From positions 160,211 to 224,210 of the forward strand of contig JAXLQJ010000008.1 of the NCBI GenBank assembly GCA_046331705.1: a stretch of 64,000 nt of DNA, given 5' to 3'. A program made the position numbers and the translations under genes. Below the pieces are notes generated by a model. It ran no database searches, was not told the DNA's origin, and saw nothing but the letters and a program-made list of their open reading frames with translations. Each line of letters opens with the position of its first letter. The first letter of the stretch is position 1. This document shows, piece after piece, positions 45,063 through 53,957 of the stretch. This DNA comes from JADJOY01 sp046331705 [NCBI: bacterium] (GTDB taxonomy: Bacteria > JADJOY01).

Positions 45063-46805
45063 CTAGTCGCGCGAGCTCGCCACGGGGCGCGAGCGCAAGA
45101 TCTCACCCAGCAGCTTCGCCTGGTTGTCGAGACGGGCGGAGGCAGCGCCGCCCTCGCCCAGATAGCCGCGCAGCACGAAGTTGAGCGCGGCGACGTTGCC
45201 GAGCTCGTGGCGCTCGATCGCACCGCCGAAGGGCTCGGGCAGCGCGTCGCGCACCCGCTCCGCTGTCAGGTACTCGCAGAGCCACGGGTAGCGCGCAGGG
45301 TCACGAGCCCAGACCCCGATGTTCGCGTCCCCACCCTTGTCCCCCGAGCGCGCGCCGCACACCTCGCCGAGCAAGGTGCCGGGCCGCGGCCGTGACGCGG
45401 GCGCGACCACACGCGCGGCGCTCGGTCGCGGCGCGGGCGCGCGCTCGTCCACGGCTCGGTGCACGGGCGGCAGCGCCGGCGCGGGGACCTCGAGCACCCT
45501 CTCGCCGATCGACACCCGCGCGATCACCCGTTCGCGCGCCACACGCGTCGGCCACGTGCCGGCGCACGCGACGGCCGGTGTGGGCGGGCCCGCGAAGGTG
45601 ATGCCGGGGACACTCGCCAGCGCGAGCTCGACGGCGGCGTTGCTGAACGCGCGGCCAACACGCGCCTCGTCTCGATCGCGCACGGCGAAACGCGTGTAGC
45701 TGGTGGTGGTCGCCGGATCGGCGAATCGCTCGGCTCGCGCCTCGGCGAATCGCTCGCGTCCGCCCACGGCGCTCCACAAGAGCGCCTCGAACGCGCGGGA
45801 TTTCTCCGCGGCATCGGCGCCGCCGATGACCACGTCCACGTGATTTCGAAAGCCCGCGGCGTAGTGCGCGGAGACCTTGAGCGAGGGCGGCGGTGGGGAC
45901 CCCCGCGCGCCGCTCACCCGCACGCGATCGCGTCCCACCTCTTCCACGAGCACCGAATCGAAGTGCGCCGTGACGTCGGGCGTCAGGTACGCGGGCGAAC
46001 CGATCTCGTAGAGAAGCTGAGCGAGCACCGTGTCGCGCGAGACCATGCCGCCCGTTCCCGGGTGCTTGGTGACGACGAAGCTCCCGTCCGCCTCGATCTC
46101 CGCGATCGGAAACCCCATCGCCGCGAGCTCGGGAATCTCGCGCCAGAAGCTATGGTTGCCGCCGGTCACCTGGGTGCCGCACTCGATCAGGTGCCCGGCC
46201 ACGATGCCGCCCGCCAGCCGATCCCAGTCGTCGGAGCGCCAGCGAAACCGCCACATCGCCGGGGCCAGCGTGAGCGCCGAGTCGGTGACCCGACCGGTGA
46301 CGACGATGTCGGCGCCAGCCTCGAGCGCCGCCACGATCGGCCACGCACCGAGGTACGCCGCGGCGGCGACCACCGGCTCACCGAGAGTCGCGAACGGCGC
46401 ACCCGTCACGCCGTTCGCGAGTAGCTCGCCTGCGTCCGCCAGCTCGGACAATCGAGCCAGCAGATCCTCCCCCTCCACGACCGCGATGCGCGGCGTTCGC
46501 CCCAGCCGTCGCGCCGCCACCTCGATGGCCGCGCGGCACCCGTGTGGGTTGAGGCCACCGGCGTTGGACACGATCTGGATGCCGCGGTCGAGGCACGCCG
46601 CGAGAACGTCCTCCACCTGGTGCACGAAGGTGCGCGCGTAGCCGCGCGTCGCATCCCGCGCCTTGTCGCGCGCCAGGATCGCGAGCGTGATCTCGGCCAG
46701 GTAGTCGCCGGTGAGCACGTCGATCGGCCCGCCCTCGACGAGCTCGCGCGCCGCGCTCAGCCGGTCGCCGTAGAACCCGCTGCAGTTGGCGACCCGAAGC
46801 GCCAT
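45063..46805 (-). CDS. AtuA-like (DUF1446) acyl-CoA-associated protein
   Basis: A 580-residue protein of the acyclic-terpene-utilisation AtuA family. The N-terminal DUF1446 part has GFYGDRLSAARELVEGGPID, LTGDYLAEITLAIL, IVSNAGGLNPHG and GADIVVTGRVTDSALTLAP. A C-terminal AtuA-like small domain follows a Pro/Ala linker at about 470 (LGEVCGARSGDKGGDANIGV). The family occurs in terpene and branched-chain acid breakdown operons, but no carboxylase or lyase partner is visible here. It follows the ParB-like gene by four bases. Confidence 0.88.
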   Translation of the reverse strand: MALRVANCSGFYGDRLSAARELVEGGPIDVLTGDYLAEITLAILARDKARDATRGYARTFVHQVEDVLAACLDRGIQIVSNAGGLNPHGCRAAIEVAARRLGRTPRIAVVEGEDLLARLSELADAGELLANGVTGAPFATLGEPVVAAAAYLGAWPIVAALEAGADIVVTGRVTDSALTLAPAMWRFRWRSDDWDRLAGGIVAGHLIECGTQVTGGNHSFWREIPELAAMGFPIAEIEADGSFVVTKHPGTGGMVSRDTVLAQLLYEIGSPAYLTPDVTAHFDSVLVEEVGRDRVRVSGARGSPPPPSLKVSAHYAAGFRNHVDVVIGGADAAEKSRAFEALLWSAVGGRERFAEARAERFADPATTTSYTRFAVRDRDEARVGRAFSNAAVELALASVPGITFAGPPTPAVACAGTWPTRVARERVIARVSIGERVLEVPAPALPPVHRAVDERAPAPRPSAARVVAPASRPRPGTLLGEVCGARSGDKGGDANIGVWARDPARYPWLCEYLTAERVRDALPEPFGGAIERHELGNVAALNFVLRGYLGEGGAASARLDNQAKLLGEILRSRPVASSRD

Positions 46806-46809
46806 GCCG

Positions 46810-47829
46810 TCACTCCTCGGGCGGACCGGATGCGCGAGCGAGCTGGGACGCGTTGACCGAGCCCGCGTCGAAGCGTCGCGCCGCTGCGATCATGCGGTCG
46901 AGCGTCGCGTCGAAGGGCGGCGCCTCGCTCCCCTTGTAGAAGCGAATCGGGTTCACGCGTGCGACCACGAACGCGCGCAAGTACGGGCTCTCGAATCCCC
47001 GCTCCTTGAGCGCCGCCATCGCCGCCACCACCGCCTCCTCGAGCGCCAGCACGCGACGCGCGCGCTCGGCGCGGATCTCGAGCGCCTGGCTCATCGGCTC
47101 CTCGATGAACCCGTCCACCCGGTTGAGCAGCGCGTGGTAGGCGCCGCCGCCGAAACGCGGCCGCTCCTCGTAGCACAGGCCCAGCGTGAGCAGCGCCGGC
47201 TCCTCGAACTCGAGGGCGAAGTCTGCCTCGGTGCGTCCGTCGCTGGCGGCGAGGCTGCGCGCCATGCGGATCACCTCGAGCGCCTTCTCGCGCAAGGCGT
47301 GCGCCTTCTCGGTGTTGAGCGCCAGGATCTTGTAGGCCACCGCCGGATCGGGCAGCACCAGCGCCACGATCGCACGCGCGCCGAGGCGGTTCATCGCCGA
47401 GAGCCGATGATTGCCGTTGGGCGTCCAGTAGCTGCGCTCGCCCTGACGCATGGCGATCACCGGATCGAGGAAGCGGCCGATCTTGTCGATCACCTTGGTG
47501 AGGCGATTGGCGTGCGCCTCCGAGAGATCGCGCTGGAACGGCGTGGGCGCGACCTGCTCGATCGGCAGTCCCGCGAGCACCTGCCAATGGCCGCCGAGCG
47601 GATCCCGATACGTGCCCAGCACCGAGCCGCCATCGTTCTCGATCTCGCGGACCAGCGCCGAGATCTCGGCCGGCGGCGCCTCGCCCGCGAGCTCCGGCGC
47701 GCGCAGGCCTCGCGACGCGGGCTCCACGGCGGCTTTCTTGCGCCGGCCGCCACCCGCAGTCGCACGCGGCGCCCGCGTGGTCGTCCGCTTGGGCTTCTCT
47801 GCACCGTCGCCTGTGCTCGCTTTCGCCAC
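46810..47829 (-). CDS. ParB/sulfiredoxin-like nuclease-fold domain protein
   Basis: A 339-residue protein. After a basic, low-complexity N-terminus (1-45), residues about 85-170 form a ParB N-terminal-like domain: IEQVAPTPFQRDLSEAHANR, FLDPVIAM, and NGNHRLSAMNRLGARAIVALV, the last replacing the GERRxxAA/GHxR motif. The remainder is helical and unassigned. There is no helix-turn-helix of the plasmid-partition type, so a role in chromosome segregation is unlikely. The stop lies four bases from the AtuA start. Confidence 0.8.
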   Translation of the reverse strand: MAKASTGDGAEKPKRTTTRAPRATAGGGRRKKAAVEPASRGLRAPELAGEAPPAEISALVREIENDGGSVLGTYRDPLGGHWQVLAGLPIEQVAPTPFQRDLSEAHANRLTKVIDKIGRFLDPVIAMRQGERSYWTPNGNHRLSAMNRLGARAIVALVLPDPAVAYKILALNTEKAHALREKALEVIRMARSLAASDGRTEADFALEFEEPALLTLGLCYEERPRFGGGAYHALLNRVDGFIEEPMSQALEIRAERARRVLALEEAVVAAMAALKERGFESPYLRAFVVARVNPIRFYKGSEAPPFDATLDRMIAAARRFDAGSVNASQLARASGPPEE

Positions 47830-47982
47830 GGCTCACCTCCCTCGCTCGCGCCCTCGCTCGCTCGACGGGCAGGATGAGCGGGCGTGCTCCGCTCGTCAAA
47901 GACGTGGATATCCTTCGCGTCACCACGTCTCGCGCGGCGGCGCGTGACCACCCAGCGTGACGAGCGAGGAGGTCGACACGCG

Positions 47983-48423
47983 ATGAGCATCGATCACGGC
48001 TTCACCCACGTGGCGCTGATGGTGAGCGATCTCGATCGCACGATCGCGTTCTATGCGAAGTACGCCGAGATGAAGGTGGTGCATCAGCGCGCCGACGGCA
48101 CGTCCCGCACTCGGGTCGCGTGGCTCAGCGACCGCACGAGGCCGTTCGTGATCGTGTGCGTCGAGCTGCCGCGCTGGGTGCCGCGCTTCGTGCTGCGCGC
48201 GGCCAAGGGGCTCTTCTCGTTCGAGCACCTCGGCGTGGGCTGCGCGAGCCGCGAGGACGTGGACCGGCTGAGCGCCGAGGCGGCGCGCGAGGGCTGCTTG
48301 CGACGCCCGCCGATGGACTCCGGCCCACCCGTCGGGTACTGGTCGTTCCTCGCCGACCCCGACGGCAACACCCTCGAGCTCTCCTACGGCCAAGAGGTCG
48401 GAATCACCGTCGCGACGGCGTGA
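47983..48423 (+). CDS. VOC family (glyoxalase/dioxygenase fold) protein
   Basis: A 146-residue metalloenzyme-fold protein. It has paired beta-alpha-beta-beta-beta units: FTHVALMVSDLDRTIAFYAKY (His9 a likely metal ligand), FEHLGVGCASREDVDRL (His) and FLADPDGNTLELSYG (Glu). GAGGAGG about ten bases upstream supports the ATG at 47983; an upstream ATG at 47884 adds a basic tail. The reaction is unknown, since this fold covers glyoxalases, dioxygenases and antibiotic-binding proteins. Confidence 0.88.
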   Translation: MSIDHGFTHVALMVSDLDRTIAFYAKYAEMKVVHQRADGTSRTRVAWLSDRTRPFVIVCVELPRWVPRFVLRAAKGLFSFEHLGVGCASREDVDRLSAEAAREGCLRRPPMDSGPPVGYWSFLADPDGNTLELSYGQEVGITVATA

Positions 48424-48558
48424 CCCGTCCTCGTTCGCGAGGGAACGGGATCCTCCTCGCTGCTCACGCACGCGGACGCGGCACCGCGATGCCTGGCATG
48501 AGCGGCGCGACGGCACTCGTCCGCTCCGAGCGGCTGCACGCGACGCCGCCCTGGCGGC

Positions 48559-49800
48559 TCAGGGATCGGATTTCTTGCGCGCGAGGGCCTTACCGCCGAG
48601 CCGATCGTCGGGAGCGCGCGGATCGGTGTCGGCGGGATAGAGACCTTTGGTTCCGAAGCGCTCGCGCACGGCGGTGAGGACGCCCTGCAGCGCGTCGCCG
48701 CGCTCGGCGCGCGCCTGCTTCGGATCGGGCGGCGCATCCGCGAAGAGCTCGAGCTGGGTCTCCGCCTCCGGTTCGAGGAAATCGCTGACGCCGACACCGG
48801 TGAGGCGGAAGCTGCGGCCTTCGATCTGCACCGCGTCGAGCAGCGCGCAGGCGGCGCGGTAGATCTCACGCGCCTGAGCCGTCGCGCGCGGCAGCGTGAG
48901 CTGACGCGTCTCGGTCACGAAGCTCCCGTCGCGGATCTTGAGGTGGACCTTGCGACCCCGCATTCCCTTGCGGGTGAGCCGGTCCGCCACGCGCGTCGCC
49001 TGATCGAGGAGATGGCGTTCGATGGCGACGCGGCCCACGATGTCGTCGGCATACGTGTCCTCGTGGCTCACGCGCTTGAGCTCGTGCGTGGGCTCCACCG
49101 CACGCTCGTCGACGGCGTTGGCGAGACGATGAAAATGAAGGCCCGACTCGCCGAAGAGCCGCTTGAGCTCGCGTGCGTCGCGACGCCGGATGTCGCCCAC
49201 CGTCCGGATGCCACGGGCGATCAAGGCTTCGGCAGCCTTCGGTCCCACGCCCCAGAGCTCGCCGACCGCGAGCGGATCCAGAAACGCCAGCTCCTCGCCG
49301 GGCGGCACCTCGGTGAGCCCGTCGGGCTTGTCGCGCCCGCTGGCGATCTTGGCGATGAACTTGACCGCCGAGATCCCCACCGAGCAGGTGAGCCGTGTCT
49401 CCGCCAGCACCGCGGCGCGGATCGCCTCCGCGACGGCGCGCGGCGGTCCGAACAGGCGATCGGTGCCGGTGACGTCGAGGAACGCCTCGTCGATCGAGAG
49501 CGGCTCGACCAGCGGCGTGAAGCGCTCGAAGATCGCGAAGACCTCGTCGGAGACCTCCGCGTAGAGATCGTGGTGCGGCGAGATCACCACCGCCTCGGGA
49601 CAGAGCCGAAGCGCGACCGCCGTGGGTTGCGCCGATCGGCAGCCGAACGCGCGCGCTTCGTAGCTCGCCGCCGCGACCACCCCGCGCTTGCCGGCGCCCG
49701 CGACCAGCACCGGTAGACCGCGCAAGCGCGGATTCTCACGGACCTCGACGGACGCGAAGAATGCGTCCATGTCGACGTGCAGGATCGCTCGGGCCGTCAT
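48559..49800 (-). CDS. dinB: DNA polymerase IV
   Basis: Y-family translesion polymerase of 413 residues. Catalytic motifs are intact: ILHVDMDAFFASVE (metal-binding Asp and a Phe steric gate) and LSIDEAFLDVTG. The thumb helix-hairpin-helix region follows (VGELWGVGPKAAEALIARGI), then the little-finger domain, and near the C-terminus a clamp-binding motif QLELF. About 45 extra C-terminal residues follow this motif. It is not obviously preceded by a LexA-type site. The TPR gene lies 90 bases upstream on the same strand. Confidence 0.96.
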   Translation of the reverse strand: MTARAILHVDMDAFFASVEVRENPRLRGLPVLVAGAGKRGVVAAASYEARAFGCRSAQPTAVALRLCPEAVVISPHHDLYAEVSDEVFAIFERFTPLVEPLSIDEAFLDVTGTDRLFGPPRAVAEAIRAAVLAETRLTCSVGISAVKFIAKIASGRDKPDGLTEVPPGEELAFLDPLAVGELWGVGPKAAEALIARGIRTVGDIRRRDARELKRLFGESGLHFHRLANAVDERAVEPTHELKRVSHEDTYADDIVGRVAIERHLLDQATRVADRLTRKGMRGRKVHLKIRDGSFVTETRQLTLPRATAQAREIYRAACALLDAVQIEGRSFRLTGVGVSDFLEPEAETQLELFADAPPDPKQARAERGDALQGVLTAVRERFGTKGLYPADTDPRAPDDRLGGKALARKKSDP

Positions 49801-49890
49801 CCGTTCGACCGTCGCGCGCTCGACGGCGGGGCGGATCGAGCCTCGCCCCGGCGAGCCGACGGCACGACCCGAGCGTATCGCGAAGGCGCG

Positions 49891-50757
49891 TCAGGGGCTG
49901 GCGGGCTTTGCGGCAGGGGCGGCGGCTGGCGAGCCCAGGGCCGCGCGGGCCCGCTCCGCGAGCGCCTGGGTCGCGCGGGTGCTGCGCAGGTGCTCGGGCA
50001 GCGCGTCGATCGCCGCGAGCGCTCGCTGGAACGAGTCGCGCGCCTCGGCTTCGCGTCCCGTACGCGCGAGAAGCTCGGCGCGCCGGATCAGCCACGTCTC
50101 CTTCCGCGGTGCGTCGGCGGCGAGACGATCGATGCGCGCCAGCGCGGCCTCCACGCGCCCGAGCTTCTCCTCGTGTTCGAGCGCCGCGAGCTCGAGCGTC
50201 ACCAGTGGCCCGAGGCGCGCGATCCCCTCGTCGATCCCGCCGAGGGCGCGCTCCCGGAGGTCGCCGCCGAGCCCGGCGACCGCGTTCGAGCGTTCCAGGT
50301 AGAGATCGGGGCTGGGCGCAGGCGCGGCGGCGATCACCGCGCTGAAATCGTCCCACGCCGCGTAGCCGTCACCGAGCTTCACGAGGGCGCGGGCACGCAG
50401 CAGCCGAAGCTCGGGATCGCGAGGGTCGCTCCCCAACCCCGTCTCGGCGACGGCGCGCGCGGCGCGCGGGTATCCCGCATCGTCGAGCACGCGCCCGCAG
50501 ACGGCGCAGATCCGCGGGGCGGTGGGCGCGAGCGCACGTGCCCGCTCGCAATCGGCCAGCGCCGAGTCGTAATCGCGCGCGAAGCGGTGCAGATCGGCGC
50601 GCCACGCGTAGAGCGAGGCATCGCGCGGGCTGGCCTCGATCTTGGCCGTCAGCTCCCGAACGCGGGACGCGACGTCGTCGTCCGCCCGAACGGCGCTGGG
50701 CGCCGCGCACAGCGCGACGCCCAGCCACACCACCCACCGAGAGGCGAGCCCGCGCAC
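49891..50757 (-). CDS. Exported tetratricopeptide-repeat protein
   Basis: A 288-residue protein with a signal peptide (WLGVALCAAPSAVRADD) and then TPR-like helix pairs: ASLYAWRADLHRFARDYDSALADCERARAL, PRICAVCGRVLDDAGYPRAARAVAETGL, PELRLLRARALVKLGDGYAAWDDF and later EARDSFQRALAAID. It would act as a periplasmic protein-binding scaffold. It starts with GTG, seven bases after the phosphoesterase gene, so the two are likely co-transcribed. Confidence 0.83.
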   Translation of the reverse strand: MRGLASRWVVWLGVALCAAPSAVRADDDVASRVRELTAKIEASPRDASLYAWRADLHRFARDYDSALADCERARALAPTAPRICAVCGRVLDDAGYPRAARAVAETGLGSDPRDPELRLLRARALVKLGDGYAAWDDFSAVIAAAPAPSPDLYLERSNAVAGLGGDLRERALGGIDEGIARLGPLVTLELAALEHEEKLGRVEAALARIDRLAADAPRKETWLIRRAELLARTGREAEARDSFQRALAAIDALPEHLRSTRATQALAERARAALGSPAAAPAAKPASP

Positions 50758-50764
50758 GCCGAGA

Positions 50765-52066
50765 TCAGCTCGGCAGCTTCTCGAGCGTGAAGTGATCTTG
50801 CACGTCGCCCAGCGAGTTCACGAACGCGGCGTCCAGGCGGTCGCCGGCGACGTCCAACACCATCGAGCCCAGCACGTTGAGCGACACGAACATCGCCGGG
50901 TGGTTGAGGGGACCGCCGCTGGTCTGCCCCGAGCTCCCCGGCACCGCGTACACCGCGCCGAGATGCGGCATCGCACCGAGCCCGTGCTTCACGTACGAGC
51001 CGGTGCCGTCCTCGCGGCCGTCGCCCGCGTCGAGGATCATCGAGGGGACGAGCGTCGACGACGAGCCGTAGTGGCCATCGAGCAGGTAGGAGCGCTCGTA
51101 CGAGTGACTGTGGCCTGCGAGCACCAGGTCCACTCCGTAGCTCTCGAGCACCGGCAGGAAATTCTGGCGCATGTCGATGAGCGCGCCCTCGGTGTCCGAG
51201 TCGTGCGAGCCCTTGCTGTAAGGCGGATGGTGCCAGAACGCGATCAGCCAATCGGCGGAGGCGGCGGCGAGATCCGCCTGCATCCACGTCATCATCGCCC
51301 CGGTGGGGGAACGGTCCGTCTCGTAGGAGTCGAGGCAGATGAAGTGGATGTTGCCGTAGTCGAACGAGTAGTACGCCTCGGTGCCGGAGGGCACGCCGCC
51401 AGCCTCGCCGCTCTTGGGAAGCGTGAAGTTCTCGTAGTAGGGGCCAGTCTGGGTGGCGGAGTCGGCGCTGCCGCCGTCGTGGTTGCCGAGGGTCAACCAA
51501 AGCGCGCGCTTGCGCAGCATCGTCGGGTACTGATTGAAGAGCTTGAGCTGGTATTCGGTATCGGTGCCGCTGGTGTAGGCGTTGTCACCGAGCATCAGCC
51601 AGAAATCCGGGTCCTGGGTGCCGGTGTAGGTGTAGAAGGCGTCGCGGACCGCCTGTTGCGCGCCGGTTCCGGTCCCCGGATCGCCGAGCACCCAGATGCG
51701 CATCGGCTGAGGCTGGCCGACGGTGGGCTGGGTCAGGAAGTTGTAGTCCGAAGTGCCCCCGGCGAGCGTCGCTGTGGACGTGCCGATCGAGTAGTAGTAG
51801 CCGGTGTTCGGCGCGAGCCCGGTGAGCGTGAGCTCGTGCTCCGTGGTCATCGTCGCGTCGCTCACCTCGGACGTGAGCGTGGTGGGTGAGGCTCCGTAGC
51901 GCACCACCGAATCGGACGCGGCATTGGTCCGCCAGCGCACGACCATGCTCGTCGGCGTGGCGTCCTGCAGATACGCATCGCGCGTCACCGTCGGCTGGCA
52001 TCCGACCGCGGCCGCCGCGAGCAGCGCGCCGAGCGCACCAGCGCGAACCGAGAATTGCTTCGACAT
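50765..52066 (-). CDS. Secreted purple-acid-phosphatase-like metallophosphoesterase lipoprotein
   Basis: A 433-residue lipoprotein (lipobox AAVGC) with an N-terminal fibronectin-III-like domain (about 40-115: SMVVRWRTNAASDSVVRYG ... LAPNTGYYYSIG) and a calcineurin-like phosphoesterase domain. Metal motifs are LGDPG, MLGDNAY, LTLGNHDGG, FWHHPPYS and AGHSHSYERS (GHxH), as in purple acid phosphatases. It should hydrolyse phosphate esters outside the cytoplasm. A GGGGAGG ribosome site eight bases before MSKQFS supports the start at 52066 over the ATG at 52090. Confidence 0.92.
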   Translation of the reverse strand: MSKQFSVRAGALGALLAAAAVGCQPTVTRDAYLQDATPTSMVVRWRTNAASDSVVRYGASPTTLTSEVSDATMTTEHELTLTGLAPNTGYYYSIGTSTATLAGGTSDYNFLTQPTVGQPQPMRIWVLGDPGTGTGAQQAVRDAFYTYTGTQDPDFWLMLGDNAYTSGTDTEYQLKLFNQYPTMLRKRALWLTLGNHDGGSADSATQTGPYYENFTLPKSGEAGGVPSGTEAYYSFDYGNIHFICLDSYETDRSPTGAMMTWMQADLAAASADWLIAFWHHPPYSKGSHDSDTEGALIDMRQNFLPVLESYGVDLVLAGHSHSYERSYLLDGHYGSSSTLVPSMILDAGDGREDGTGSYVKHGLGAMPHLGAVYAVPGSSGQTSGGPLNHPAMFVSLNVLGSMVLDVAGDRLDAAFVNSLGDVQDHFTLEKLPS

Positions 52067-52203
52067 CGACGAGCCTCCCCGCCGCACCACGTCGCCCTCG
52101 CGGTCGCGCGCGGGGCTCGTTCGAGCCGCGCGCGGGCCTCACCCCCATGGTGTGGCCCGGGACTTCGTGTGCTGCGGAATCGAGGCTAGCAAGCCACGGA
52201 GCC

Positions 52204-52219
52204 GTCACGCAATCGTGAC
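52204..52219. promoter_or_regulatory. Inverted repeat upstream of the phosphoesterase gene
   Basis: GTCACG-CAAT-CGTGAC, a perfect six-base inverted repeat with a four-base spacer, lies about 140 bases upstream of the phosphoesterase start in the only sizeable gap of this stretch. It could be an operator, and on the minus strand vaguely recalls a Pho-box half (TGTCACG). No second copy was found. Confidence 0.3.
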
Positions 52220-52316
52220 AAGCACCTCACCTGGCCCGTCATTGCGCGGTGACACGCCACGCGCCAGCGGAAAGCGCGTCACCGCTTCGCGTCGCTGCGA
52301 GCCGGCTCGCGCCGGA

Positions 52317-52475
52317 TCACGCCGGAACGAAATCGGCCTTGGTCGCGCCGCAATCGGGGCACGTCCAATCGTCCGGCAAGGCTTCGAAGGGCGTGCCAGC
52401 AGGAACTCCTGCAGCGGGATCCCCGAGAGCGGGATCGTAGACGTGATCGCAGATCGTGCATCGCCACTTGGTCAT
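52317..52475 (-). CDS. Rubredoxin
   Basis: A 52-residue iron protein easily missed because of its length. Translation from ATG 52475 gives [20 protein letters not shown] and ends at TGA 52317-52319. The four iron ligands are Cys6, Cys9, Cys39 and Cys42 in the patterns CTIC and CPDC, with the typical [19 protein letters not shown] and ATKADF segments. AGGAGG precedes the start by eight bases. It carries single electrons, often to rubrerythrin, superoxide reductase or alkane hydroxylase; no partner is adjacent. It follows the flippase gene by 36 bases. Confidence 0.95.
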   Translation of the reverse strand: MTKWRCTICDHVYDPALGDPAAGVPAGTPFEALPDDWTCPDCGATKADFVPA

Positions 52476-52511
52476 GTGCCTGCCTCCTTGGATCGAAACG
52501 AGTCCCGGCGC

Positions 52512-53957
52512 TCACGAAGCGCTCGGCGGTTTGCGATTGCGTAGCACGTCGCGGACCAACTGAAGCTCGGCGCGGTCGATGGCGCCGGTCGCCGCGAGCA
52601 GCCCGACATAGGTCACGATGGCCCCCGCGAAGCTCGCCACCGGCCACGCGCTGAATCGCGCCAACACCATCCCCGCCGCGATCGCCGCCGCCACCGGTCG
52701 CACCAGCGCGCGCAACGCGAGCCATCCGTAGCTGCGCACGCTCGGCAACGCGAAGGCGAGGACCAACACGCCGACCAACGCCAGCAGCGTCGCCCATGCG
52801 GAGCCCTCGATCCCGAGCCGCGGAATCAAGGCAATGTTGAGCACGACGTTCACCACCATGGTGCTGGCGGCGAACACCAGCACCAGGCGCTCGCGCCCCT
52901 CGCTCACGAACGCATCCCGGAACACGAACAGGAAGTACAGGAAGAGCTCGGCCACCGTGAGGATCACCAGCACCCGGTGGGCGCTCACGAAGGTCGGTCC
53001 GAAGACGAGGCCGAGCAGCCAGCCGCCGTATCGCATCATGAACGGCACCGCCGCGACGATCACCATCACCAAGAGCTCGAGGGTGCGCTCGAGGACCTCG
53101 CGATGGCGCGTGCGGTCCACTCCCGCGTAGCGCGAGAGCAGCGGAAAGATGGCGGACATGACCGCGAACGGCACCACGTTCCAGAGCTCCATGAGCTTGA
53201 CCGCTGCGGCGTAGCCGCCCAGCTCGGCCGGTCCCAGGTAGTGCTGGATCATGACCTGATCGACGCGGTTGTAGACCACCATCAGCAGCGAGTTGAGCGC
53301 CAGCGGCCAGCTCGTCGAGGCCAGCTCCACCATCAAGCCGAGGCTCGGCCGTGCGTCCGGACGCAGCGTGCGCGCGCCCCGGTAACCAATCACCAGCGCG
53401 GGCAGCACGCTCGAGAGCACCAGCGCGAGCCACGGGGCCCACGCCTGCCGAACCAGCAGGATGCCGAGCACGGCGAGCACCACGTACGCGGCATTGCCAG
53501 CGGCATTGGCGGCGACCGGCGTCTCCATGCGCATGGTGGCGCGGAACACCGCACCGAACGGCAGCGACGCGTAGCTCAGGATCCACGCGCAGCCGGCGAT
53601 CACCATCCAGCGCACCTCGGGAGAACGATGGTCCGCGCCCACCCACGGCAGGAGCACGATCACCGCGGCGCACGCGGCGAGCGCCAGGACCAGCCGGAGC
53701 AGCGCCGCGTTGAACACCACCCGCGCGCGATCGGGGCGTTCGCGCGCCACGTCGCGGACCACGATCTGCTGCAACCCCAGGTCGCCGATCACCTGGAAGA
53801 TGCCGACGTACGCCACCACGAAGCTGAAGCTGCCGAGCTCGGCCTTGCCGAGCAGCCGGCCCATCGCCACGTAGACGATCGCGCCGGTGACCCGACCGAA
53901 GAGCTGCCCGGCCAGCACCAGCCCGCTGGTGCGCAGAACGCGACGAAGCGTGCTCAC
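52512..53957 (-). CDS. Wzx-like polysaccharide flippase
   Basis: A 481-residue polytopic protein with about 14 hydrophobic helices, MATE/MOP superfamily pattern. The start region LRTSGLVLAGQLFGRVTGAIVYVAMGRLLGKAELG and YNRVDQVMIQHYLGPAELGGYAAA are characteristic of O-antigen/teichuronic flippases. It should move undecaprenyl-linked repeat units across the inner membrane. The GTG start overlaps the acyltransferase stop (GTGA), making it the last member of a four-gene coupled operon before the rubredoxin. Confidence 0.93.
   Translation of the reverse strand: MSTLRRVLRTSGLVLAGQLFGRVTGAIVYVAMGRLLGKAELGSFSFVVAYVGIFQVIGDLGLQQIVVRDVARERPDRARVVFNAALLRLVLALAACAAVIVLLPWVGADHRSPEVRWMVIAGCAWILSYASLPFGAVFRATMRMETPVAANAAGNAAYVVLAVLGILLVRQAWAPWLALVLSSVLPALVIGYRGARTLRPDARPSLGLMVELASTSWPLALNSLLMVVYNRVDQVMIQHYLGPAELGGYAAAVKLMELWNVVPFAVMSAIFPLLSRYAGVDRTRHREVLERTLELLVMVIVAAVPFMMRYGGWLLGLVFGPTFVSAHRVLVILTVAELFLYFLFVFRDAFVSEGRERLVLVFAASTMVVNVVLNIALIPRLGIEGSAWATLLALVGVLVLAFALPSVRSYGWLALRALVRPVAAAIAAGMVLARFSAWPVASFAGAIVTYVGLLAATGAIDRAELQLVRDVLRNRKPPSAS

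Noticed and set aside
46810-47829. Chromosome-partition ParB
   Set aside because: No helix-turn-helix, no parA neighbour, and the N-terminal motif is changed; located beside AtuA instead of the origin.
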